Part shown: one piece after another, positions 1 through 6,003 of the stretch
Numbering within the stretch: position 1 is the stretch's first letter
Layout: each line of letters begins with the position of its first letter
NCBI GenBank assembly: GCA_047635055.1
Contig: JBLIIJ010000161.1
Span: 1 to 6,134 of the forward strand
DNA from: JAVJRN01 sp047635055
GTDB taxonomy: Bacteria > Bacteroidota > Bacteroidia > Cytophagales > Cyclobacteriaceae
Direction: 5' to 3'
Length of the DNA: 6,134 nucleotides
Notes under the pieces: generated by a model
The model's input: only the letters and a program-made list of their open reading frames with translations
The model's database searches: none
Told to the model about the DNA's origin: nothing
Translations under genes and position numbers: made by a program

Positions 1-564
1 AAACCAGTCAAAAAGGTAACTCTTAGATATGGCCAAAAACATGGAGCTGGTAATCAATGAATCATTTCCTGAATCTCAGATTTTTACCGACAGATTTCAT
101 GTGGTTAAACTAGCGATGAATGCTGTTCAACACGTAAGCATTAAGCAAAGATGAAAAGAGCTTGATAAGGAGAATGACGCAATCCATCAGGCAAAACAAG
201 AAGACATCCCAGATCCCCCCTGTGCTGCTAAATGGAGATATTCCCAAATAACTATTGGCTAGAAGTAGGTATATCTTAGCAAAAAAAACAGTGGACGCAG
301 AGTCAACTCACAAGGGCTGAAATTCTATTTCAGAAATATCCGATAAAAAAAAGCTTACAATCATGTTATCTCCTTTAGCGCAATATACGAGCACAATACA
401 AAGGAAACATCTACGGTTAAGTTTGAGCATTTGACACAAAAAAAATAGAACAACACCACATCAAAGAATTGAACACTGTGGTAAACACAATCCAATACAA
501 CCTAGAGAACAGGATTACATTTTTTTTCTGGGGAGTAGATTGGTTATGCAAAAAGTTTTTGTAG
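1..564 (+). pseudogene. Decayed ISAon1/ISL3-like transposase (3' part, frameshifted)
   Basis: This is a relic of a DDE transposase that would have moved an insertion sequence; its 5' half lies outside the window. Pieces read in order through different frames: KPVKKVTL (frame 1, from 1), DMAKNMELVINESFPES and TDRFHVVKLAMNAVQH (frame 2, from 26), VLLNGDIPK then LLARSRYIL (frame 3, from 222), WTQSQLTRAEILFQKYPIKK (frame 1, from 292), AYNHVISFSAIYEHNTKE (frame 2, from 353) and LNTVVNTIQYNLENRITFFF (frame 1, from 469). The TLDM and DRFHV signatures and their order match the ISAon1/ISL3 transposases common in Bacteroidota, recalled from memory. In-frame stops sit inside conserved blocks: TGA where Trp is expected after KQR, TAA where Gln is expected after DIPK, and TAG at 446. 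The late NASAESFN-type block carrying the expected catalytic Glu was not found, so part of the 3' end is probably deleted. The gene cannot make an active enzyme. The family is fairly sure; the exact IS name is not. Confidence 0.8.
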
Positions 565-565
565 C

Positions 566-640
566 CTGAACAAGAAGAGAATATTGCTATTTACTTGCCT
601 TAGGATATTTACAATTTTTATTGGAATTTGGATTTTGCAG
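566..640 (+). other. Signal-peptide-like stretch, probably the displaced 5' end of the T9SS-tail gene
   Basis: Frame 2 from 566 reads LNKKRILLFTCLRIFTIFIG followed by IWILQ. This is a basic start followed by about 18 hydrophobic residues, as expected of a Sec signal peptide. The first codon is CTG where ATG would be expected. The frame stays open only to a stop near 695 and becomes charged after the hydrophobic part. The T9SS sorting tail just downstream lies in frame 1, so one indel between about 620 and 660 would join the two. The hydrophobic stretch could also be chance in A+T-rich DNA. Confidence 0.3.
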
Positions 641-1020
641 ATACGAGCAAAGAAAAGATTAATAATGACCTATCGCTTGAAACTGAGACATTAATATTGA
701 ATTGGGAAAATGTTTACGTATGTAGTTTTATTAATACTATGTTTTTTAGTAAAACTCCAAGGTCCTTGGAAGTAGTACATCAGCATGCGGTGAGGGTTTT
801 CCCTAATCCAACGACCTCATTTTTAAATATTGATGCGCCGATTAGTATGGATCAAATTAAGGTATTCGATTTATTAAGAAAAATTGTTTTAAAGCAATTT
901 TTGGTTGGAGGAGCTATTTCAAATTATCGTTTATTTTTAGGCGACCTCAATCAAGGTGTTTACATGATACAGATAGAAGGGTGTAATATGATATTCAATG
1001 AAATGGTAATCAAAAATTAA
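604..1020 (+). pseudogene. T9SS type A sorting-domain protein, probable 3' remnant
   Basis: The reading frame is open from 604, after a TAG at 601-603, to TAA at 1018-1020. There is no ATG near its 5' end: the first plausible start is TTG at 628 and the first in-frame ATG is at 739. The last ~75 residues form a complete type A C-terminal sorting domain (Por_Secre_tail/TIGR04183 style): VRVFPNPTTSFLNI, then IKVFDLLRKIVL, then LGDLNQGVYMIQIEG and a final MVIKN. Such tails direct outer-membrane export by the type IX system followed by cleavage or surface attachment. The usual Gly before Lys in the 'v.D..Gk' strand is Arg here (LLRK). The roughly 50 residues before the tail match nothing I recognise and hold no enzyme domain. 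With no in-frame signal peptide and a decayed transposase next door, I read this as the end of a broken secreted-protein gene. A short intact gene using TTG is possible but less likely. Confidence 0.6.
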
Positions 1021-1163
1021 TGGAAAAGCCTATTTAAAGCCGGTATTAAGATCTTCCACGGCCATCGATGTGTTTCATATAAGAAAAAGCTGCAAATAAT
1101 TTTGACTTCATATTTGAATATACTTTTTACTGTTGTCAACATTTTATACCGAACATATAAAGC

Positions 1164-2267
1164 TTATTCTAAGCCTTTAGTCTTAAGTTCCTTTTTGCAT
1201 TTTTTCCAAAATGAAAAGAAAGAGGAATAATAGCCTTTGACTTCAAACATCCAATCCCTCTGGTCCTCTTCCCCTTGATATCTATTCAAAGGATGTTGCT
1301 TATAAATAAAATTGCCGAGTCCGTATGTCTTTTCTAGATCTTCAAATTCACTGAATAGAATATGAATGTCTGGTATATTTTGAGCGAGCGCTATCGCAAA
1401 GTCAATATTTTTTTCAGAAACAGGATAATCGTGAAATACGGAGGGTTCAAGCAATAGGATTCTATTGGCTTTTAGGTCAGCCTTCCATAATGGATCTATA
1501 TTGTAGTAATTGTAGATGAGCGTTGGTAGGCTAGGGTCAAGAGCAGTTTCCGAACTGTTGAGGAGAATAGTTTGCTTCGTATTCGGAAGCAGTGTTTCAT
1601 TTAGTTTCTTAGGAATGTCCATGGTCATCAAGTGCTCATAACTATTATCGAGAAACGTATGAGATTGATTTGTATGGCAATACCTATTGATGTTTTCCTG
1701 ATTAGCGATATACTTCTTGTTGCTATTTGCCCCAGCGACCCATTGCCAACTTAATGCGTTGCTAGCCCAGTCTCCATCTTTGAGATGATAATACATCCAC
1801 TGTGCAGGCACTTTCCAATGTGATTTGCCATTATTGCAGGCTAATGCTGCGATGTACATCCTTAGATGGTTATGTAAGTAGCCTGAATCATAGAATTCTT
1901 TTATTGCCCTATCTATCGCTTCGATTCCTGTCTCGCCATGCACAATATTTTTTGGCATCTCGAAGTTGGTTACATCCGTTTGCGGGTGTTTAAGGTCACT
2001 ATTGATGAGCTCCTTTTTCACATTCCAAATTTGTTGCCAATAGTCCCTCCAAGCCAATTCTTGTAGGAATTTTTCCATTCTCGAAGGACTGTAACCTTTG
2101 CTGAGAAGTAATTCCATTATTTGACGCGTAGAGATAACGCCTCTGGCTATGTATGGAGAGAGATAGGAAACACTACCATCAATGTAATTCCTAGATCGAG
2201 CGTAGGCCTCTGGATCAATATTGTCTATACGTTCGAGTATTTGCGTTAGGATCGTAGGAAATGTCAT
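1164..2267 (-). CDS. FAD-binding photolyase/cryptochrome-like protein without an N-terminal antenna domain
   Basis: This 367-residue protein belongs to the DNA photolyase/cryptochrome superfamily. In canonical members the C-terminal helical domain binds FAD for light-driven repair of pyrimidine dimers. That domain starts at once here: YLSPYIARGVIS (35-46), FLQELAWRDYW (67-77), TGIEAIDRAIKEF (113-125), HNHLRMYIAALAC (132-144) and DGDWASNALSWQWVAG (164-179). N170 and W174 align with the flavin-contacting Asn and proximal Trp of E. coli photolyase (N378 and W382). The N-terminal alpha/beta antenna domain of about 130 residues is missing, whereas E. coli Phr has 472 residues. Instead, residues ~250-360 add a conserved-looking segment, RILLLEPSVF (269-278) plus IYKQHPLNRY (321-330), that resembles an alpha/beta unit. 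I recall similar FAD-first proteins in other Bacteroidota, so this is probably a normal subfamily rather than a truncation. The ATG overlaps the upstream gene's TGA (ATGA), fixing the start and implying coupled translation. Whether it repairs DNA or senses light cannot be read from the sequence. Confidence 0.88.
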   Translation of the reverse strand: MTFPTILTQILERIDNIDPEAYARSRNYIDGSVSYLSPYIARGVISTRQIMELLLSKGYSPSRMEKFLQELAWRDYWQQIWNVKKELINSDLKHPQTDVTNFEMPKNIVHGETGIEAIDRAIKEFYDSGYLHNHLRMYIAALACNNGKSHWKVPAQWMYYHLKDGDWASNALSWQWVAGANSNKKYIANQENINRYCHTNQSHTFLDNSYEHLMTMDIPKKLNETLLPNTKQTILLNSSETALDPSLPTLIYNYYNIDPLWKADLKANRILLLEPSVFHDYPVSEKNIDFAIALAQNIPDIHILFSEFEDLEKTYGLGNFIYKQHPLNRYQGEEDQRDWMFEVKGYYSSFFSFWKKCKKELKTKGLE

Positions 2268-2551
2268 CTTTTTGATATTTTATTCATACTTATTGATTGT
2301 TGCCTCGAACATTTGAATCTATCTATGCTGTTATCTCTTTTTTTGAGATGTTTGGTGCTGACTCCTTGATTCACCCGTGCGCGCCAACGCTTGAAACTGG
2401 TTGATTTGAGCTCCAGTCGCATCATGTCGATGACTGCTTTTTCTGTTAATCCAAACTGAAATTTGATGGCTTCAAAGGGTGTTCTATCTTCCCAAGCCAT
2501 TTCAATTACCCTATTTACACTCTCTTCATCTAGATCAATTTTATTTGCCAT
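2264..2551 (-). CDS. TIGR03643/DUF2805 family small protein
   Basis: A 95-residue soluble protein of unknown function. It carries the family's signatures: AWEDRTPFEAI (19-29), then QFGLTEKAVIDMMRLELK (32-49), SFKRWRARV (52-60), TKHLKK (66-71) and RFKCSRQ (78-84). The central part looks like a helix-turn-helix, with FEAIKFQFGLTEKAVIDMMR as the candidate unit, and the protein is rich in Arg and Lys, so nucleic-acid binding is a reasonable but untested guess. The family is known for sitting beside photolyase and cryptochrome genes, and here it is the first gene of a two-gene operon whose TGA overlaps the photolyase ATG by four bases. That points to a role linked to the photolyase, such as a partner or regulator. 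The ATG at 2549-2551 is preceded by an A-rich stretch (AAAAAAGA on the coding strand), not a Shine-Dalgarno. Family assignment is confident; function is not known. Confidence 0.88.
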   Translation of the reverse strand: MANKIDLDEESVNRVIEMAWEDRTPFEAIKFQFGLTEKAVIDMMRLELKSTSFKRWRARVNQGVSTKHLKKRDNSIDRFKCSRQQSISMNKISKR

Positions 2552-2672
2552 TCTTTTTTAAGCGATAATTAAGCATATTGTTTGGATTGAAAACAGGGAG
2601 AATAGCTGAGACAGTCATAAAAATAAACCCTAGATTGGCGGTGCTCATGGAGTCATTTATTACTTTCGTCCT
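2552..2672. promoter_or_regulatory. Divergent intergenic region, promoters for both operons expected
   Basis: This 121-bp gap lies between the start codons of the DUF2805 gene (minus) and the BatA-like gene (plus), so promoters for both directions should lie here or just inside the genes. No exact Bacteroidota -7/-33 pair (TAnnTTTG with an upstream TTG) was found on either strand. The nearest plus-strand matches are TAGATTGG at 2631-2638 and TACTTTCG at 2661-2668, each one base off; the second would give an almost leaderless transcript. No clear operator palindrome is visible. The regulatory role rests on position only. Confidence 0.4.
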
Positions 2673-4595
2673 ATGTTTCAATTTCTGAACCAATCACTGG
2701 TATGGCTTTTTGTATTGGTGATTGTTCCAATCATTATACACCTATTCAATTTTAAAAAGCGTAAGAAGGTTTTTTTTACGAATACGTGGTTTCTCAAGTC
2801 CGTTAGAAATAAGACCAAGTCTTATTCTAACCTTAAAAAGCTGATCGTCCTTTCTCTAAGGATACTATTTATTACATGGATAGTGATTGCTGTTTTAAAT
2901 CCGGTTTTCAATGTCGATTCTGAAGATTCACCAAAAGCGGAAGTTACTTATTTGGATACTTCGCCAAGTATGAGTGTGTCAAATGACAATGGTGTTGAGC
3001 TTTTAATGATGGGTGCTGACTTTTTGAGAATGGATGATAACCAGCAACAATCCATGATAACGAATCAAAATATCTTCACAAGCCTTGATAATTTGAGCTT
3101 GGGGTTGGAAACGGATGGTAGGCCAAATAATTTCGAATTGGTGAATAGCCAGGTCACCGCTAAGTACGCTTCCAGTAAGTGGTTGTCGGACTTTCAAATG
3201 GGAAAAGTGAAAATTGAGGACATTATCACTGATACAACACATCAATATGAGTTAATAGTGATGCCACAAAATGTCGATTCGAATCTTTCCATTGACAGTG
3301 TATTTTTATCCAAACCTCTAGGTTATGGAACGAGTAATTCTTTAGAAATTGTAATAACCCACTCTGGTAACCAAGCCTTGCAAGATCAAATAATTACAGT
3401 AGAAAAGGACAATCGCCAACTGGCGACTATTCCCTTCTCCATTGGGGCCAATACGCAGGAAAACGTCATCTTAAAGATGAGTGAGAACGAATTAATATCG
3501 GGTAATTATAAACTGATATTAGATGACACTCCCATGAGTTTTGATAACGAATTTTACTTTAGAGTAGCTAATACTAAGCAATTGCGCGTGCTTATCATTC
3601 ACTCGCAAGCACCAAATAAGAACCTGCTAGGGGCCTTAGGAAATAAAGAAATATTTGATCTCCGGGTTAAAAAGATAATAGATGTTTCGAATGAGGATAT
3701 ACAGAAATGTGACTTTGTGGTCATGGACCACATTCAGTCCTTTCCAGATTGGATTGTCGCGGAGCTAAATGTCTTTACAGGGGCTGTGCTTGTGATTCCT
3801 TCAGGGCTAGATATAGATAAAAATTCCTATCAGACCTTGCTTAACTCATCAATAACCATCAAAAGTGCGCTTGATAGATCTAAGCTGTCGTCTAAATCTT
3901 TATCCAATCCATTGTTTAAAGGGTTGTTTGATGATAATGAAAATTTCTCTTTGCCTTTGACAAGCGTCATAGTCACACCGGAAAGTAACAGGTATAATAC
4001 GGTGTTTGCTTGTGATAATGGTGAACGCTATATCACGAGAGATGATAATTTTTTCCTTTTAGGCTCTGCCTTAAACCAGGAACAAACCAGCATAATGGAT
4101 CATGCATTATTTGTCCCATTAATCTATTCGATAGCAATGGAAGGAATTAAAAATGTTGATTTATTTTATAAAATAGGGAGTAAACAAATCACCTTAAATC
4201 AGTTTGAAGGTGAACTAGGCTTATTTAGACTCAATGGCACGACGGAGGAGTATGTGTTGAACATGAATCAAGTCGGGAACGTGCTTTTATTCGAAATCCC
4301 TGAAGATGTAAGCCATCCGGGGTTTTATTTCTTGACTCACCAAAAAGATACGGTTGCTACGATAGCAATGAACCTTCCAACATCAGAGTCCATTGTAGAT
4401 TTTTATGACGTTGAAGAATTAAAGATGCTTTTTTCAGAGAGAAAAAATGTGAAGGTTAGTTCGATCTCTGAAGCAATCAAGTTAAAAAACGAAGATATAA
4501 TTAGAGGGGATCAAATACCCTTATGGAAGTATGCCTTAATTTTGTCTTTAATATTCTTATTGGCTGAAATCTGTGTTTTAAGATTTATGAAATAA
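2673..4595 (+). CDS. BatA-domain membrane protein with vWA-type DxSxS motif
   Basis: A 640-residue envelope protein of the BatA/aerotolerance-like family found throughout Bacteroidota. It begins with the family's typical start, MFQFLNQ, and a first membrane helix at ~8-25 ending PIIIHLFNF. A basic loop with KKVFFTNTWFLK (31-42) follows, then a second helix at ~57-77. A von Willebrand A-like region follows, with the metal-binding DxSxS motif as D95-T-S-P-S99. Residues ~208-298 look like an Ig/CARDB-type beta domain, and ~303-400 (LRVLIIHSQAP, FVVMDHIQSFPDWI, AVLVIPSG) resemble a class I glutamine-amidotransferase-like fold without a visible Cys nucleophile. A last helix (617-637) anchors the C terminus. 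Most of the protein should face the periplasm. The vWA part seems short and I could not place the later MIDAS Thr and Asp. The molecular role is unknown; relatives are tied to stress tolerance and to MoxR/vWA chaperone-like systems. It ends in tandem stops (TAATGA), 81 bases before the dihydroorotase-like gene. Confidence 0.88.
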   Translation: MFQFLNQSLVWLFVLVIVPIIIHLFNFKKRKKVFFTNTWFLKSVRNKTKSYSNLKKLIVLSLRILFITWIVIAVLNPVFNVDSEDSPKAEVTYLDTSPSMSVSNDNGVELLMMGADFLRMDDNQQQSMITNQNIFTSLDNLSLGLETDGRPNNFELVNSQVTAKYASSKWLSDFQMGKVKIEDIITDTTHQYELIVMPQNVDSNLSIDSVFLSKPLGYGTSNSLEIVITHSGNQALQDQIITVEKDNRQLATIPFSIGANTQENVILKMSENELISGNYKLILDDTPMSFDNEFYFRVANTKQLRVLIIHSQAPNKNLLGALGNKEIFDLRVKKIIDVSNEDIQKCDFVVMDHIQSFPDWIVAELNVFTGAVLVIPSGLDIDKNSYQTLLNSSITIKSALDRSKLSSKSLSNPLFKGLFDDNENFSLPLTSVIVTPESNRYNTVFACDNGERYITRDDNFFLLGSALNQEQTSIMDHALFVPLIYSIAMEGIKNVDLFYKIGSKQITLNQFEGELGLFRLNGTTEEYVLNMNQVGNVLLFEIPEDVSHPGFYFLTHQKDTVATIAMNLPTSESIVDFYDVEELKMLFSERKNVKVSSISEAIKLKNEDIIRGDQIPLWKYALILSLIFLLAEICVLRFMK

Positions 4596-4666
4596 TGATA
4601 ATATACCGAAGTATAGATTCATACGATACAAATAAACTGCCTGCATACCTAACAATGAATTATTGA
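4595..4666 (+). other. 23-codon reading frame filling the BatA/dihydroorotase-like gap
   Basis: An ATG at 4595-4597 overlaps the last base of the BatA-like stop codon (TAATG). Its frame runs MIIYRSIDSYDTNKLPAYLT then MNY and ends at TGA 4664-4666, ten bases before the next gene's ATG. The position would suit termination-reinitiation coupling, but 23 open codons are expected by chance fairly often, no ribosome binding site is visible, and the peptide resembles nothing I know. Confidence 0.12.
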
Positions 4667-4685
4667 CTAGTCACTAATGAATTAT
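4654..4685 (+). repeat. 10-bp direct repeat around the dihydroorotase-like start codon
   Basis: AATGAATTAT occurs at 4654-4663 and again, 22 bases on, at 4676-4685, where it holds the start codon. The first copy reads Met-Asn-Tyr-stop and the second Met-Asn-Tyr-Leu, so the region has two start-like sites, the first unproductive. It may be a small duplication or chance in A+T-rich DNA. Confidence 0.35.
4664..4673. promoter_or_regulatory. Perfect 10-bp palindrome just before the dihydroorotase-like start
   Basis: TGACTAGTCA is fully self-complementary and ends three bases before the ATG at 4677. It lies between the two copies of the direct repeat. It could be a dimeric-protein operator half or a small structure at the translation start. 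With no loop it would make a poor hairpin, and ten-base palindromes arise by chance, so the call is tentative. Confidence 0.2.
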
Positions 4686-5930
4686 CTTCTTAAAAATCTA
4701 GAAATATTAGACATCAATTCACCATACAATGGCGAGTTGGTTGATATTTTAATTGACAATGGAGTGATTATCGAGGTGGGTTCCATCGATAAACCTTCCG
4801 ACAATACCATAGATTATCATGGATGCAAGTGCACACTAAGCTTGTTTGATACATGCTCTTTTTTAACCGATCCTGGTTTTGAGCATAAAGAAGATGCAAA
4901 TAGTATTTCGGAAAGTGCCTTAGCAGGTGGGTTTACCGATATATGTCTTTTACCTAATACTTTTCCCATCGTGCAGTCAAGAGGAGATGTGAAGAACCTC
5001 CGAAATAATGGAGTGATTGTTCGGTTTCATTCCTTGGCAGCATTATCCGAAAATACAGAAGGAGAAAATTTAACAGAGATTTTAGATTTAGACGAAGCTG
5101 GGGCAATTGCATTTACAGACGGATTGAAACCTATCTGGAATTCCGAATTACTACTGAAAGCTTTACAGTATGTTTCTAAATTTGATGGTTTGGTTATTCA
5201 GCGGCCAAAGGATATAAACCTTAGTCGGCATATGCAAATGCATGAAGGGGACGTAAGTACCATCTTAGGTATGAAAGGCGCGCCAAGTTTGGCAGAAGAA
5301 TTGATGATCAAGCGTGATATTGACATTTTGAAGTATGTAGGTGGGAGATTACACTTTAGCCAAATATCAAGTCGAGGAGCAGTAGAAATCATTCGTCAGG
5401 CCAAAAAAGAAGGTCTTAGAGTGACATGTGATGTCAATTTTCATCATCTTATTTTCACGCATGAAAGCCTTTTTGACTATGACACAAATTTCAAATTAGA
5501 TCCTCCACTTAGGGAAGTTGAAGATAGAGAAGCGCTTATTGAAGGGCTAAAAGATGATACAATAGATGCGATTTGCTCAGGGCACGTCCCACAGGATGTT
5601 GAGAGTAAGCAATTGGAATTTGACTTAGCAGAATTTGGCGCTATTGGTTTGCAGGTAGTGACTGCAGCGCTAAGCACTTATGCTCTACAGCTAGAAAGTG
5701 ACTTGATCTTTAGTAAGCTTTCTAATGGAGCGAAAAGTATTTTTAACATAAAGTCATCAACAATTGCTGTCGGGGAACAAGCCAATTTGAATATTTTTGA
5801 TCCAAATATGGCTTGGATTTTTGATGACGATATTTGTTTATCGAAAAGTCACAATTCTCCATTTCTTAACAAAGAAATGGTAGGTAAAACTGTAGGTGTT
5901 TTTACCCAGTCAGAATTATACCAGTTTTGA
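4677..5930 (+). CDS. Dihydroorotase-like (PyrC-like) protein, probably non-catalytic
   Basis: A 417-residue amidohydrolase-fold protein of normal length for type I dihydroorotase, the enzyme that cyclises carbamoyl aspartate in pyrimidine synthesis. Homology is clear end to end: DPGFEHKED (65-73), GGFTDICLLPNTFP (84-97), MHEGDVSTILGMKGAPSLAEE (188-208), IIRQAKKEGLRVTCDV (238-253), DPPLREVEDREALIEG (275-290) and EFDLAEFGAIGL (314-325). The active site is gone. The HxH metal motif of DxHxHLREPG is replaced (C60, F62), with Thr64 in place of the substrate Arg. The DDG motif reads TDGL (147-150), the metal His of QHPED is Arg176, the His of HVST is Gln229, and the catalytic Asp of TDHAPH is Gly302 (SGH). 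H256-H257 remain. All other segments are intact with no stops, so it is under selection but is very probably not a working hydrolase. Automatic annotation would call it dihydroorotase or pyrC. Similar degenerate paralogues exist in other Bacteroidota (from memory). Non-catalytic PyrC' of Pseudomonas, a structural partner of aspartate transcarbamoylase, is the closest known parallel, but no pyrB is adjacent here. Confidence 0.9.
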   Translation: MNYLLKNLEILDINSPYNGELVDILIDNGVIIEVGSIDKPSDNTIDYHGCKCTLSLFDTCSFLTDPGFEHKEDANSISESALAGGFTDICLLPNTFPIVQSRGDVKNLRNNGVIVRFHSLAALSENTEGENLTEILDLDEAGAIAFTDGLKPIWNSELLLKALQYVSKFDGLVIQRPKDINLSRHMQMHEGDVSTILGMKGAPSLAEELMIKRDIDILKYVGGRLHFSQISSRGAVEIIRQAKKEGLRVTCDVNFHHLIFTHESLFDYDTNFKLDPPLREVEDREALIEGLKDDTIDAICSGHVPQDVESKQLEFDLAEFGAIGLQVVTAALSTYALQLESDLIFSKLSNGAKSIFNIKSSTIAVGEQANLNIFDPNMAWIFDDDICLSKSHNSPFLNKEMVGKTVGVFTQSELYQF

Positions 5931-6003
5931 TGTGGGATATTTAAGATTTTCTATTGCCGTTTGTATATCAATTTTCAACCCTTGTTAAGACAATAAGCTA
6001 TAT

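Noticed and set aside
1021..1163. Possible terminator between the converging T9SS remnant and photolyase genes
   Set aside because: Only weak symmetry was found (CATCGATG at 1064-1071, an imperfect 7-bp arm pair around 1161-1176) and no GC-rich stem followed by a T run.
1802..1993. Plus-strand open frame inside the photolyase gene
   Set aside because: It lies antisense to conserved FAD-domain motifs and has no recognisable protein features; it is a shadow frame.
3003..3245. Minus-strand open frame inside the BatA-like gene
   Set aside because: Antisense to a real coding region, with no homology or start signals seen.
5198..5677. Two minus-strand open frames (5198-5392 and 5477-5677) inside the dihydroorotase-like gene
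   Set aside because: Antisense to well-conserved motifs; the Ser/Cys-rich translations are typical shadow products.
2673..5930. Defence or toxin-antitoxin system
   Set aside because: No nuclease, ATPase, toxin or antitoxin motifs are visible in these genes; the families are envelope and metabolic homologues.
4677..5930. Calling the gene a functional pyrC dihydroorotase
   Set aside because: The HxH pair and several other metal or catalytic residues are substituted, so overall similarity alone is not enough.
5930..5944. ATG overlapping the dihydroorotase-like stop (TGATG) as a coupled start
   Set aside because: The frame ends after four codons, so it cannot encode a protein.
5960..5993. Bacteroidota-type promoter before the DUF4199-like gene
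   Set aside because: A TTTG is present at 5960-5963 but no TAnnTTTG box follows at a suitable distance.
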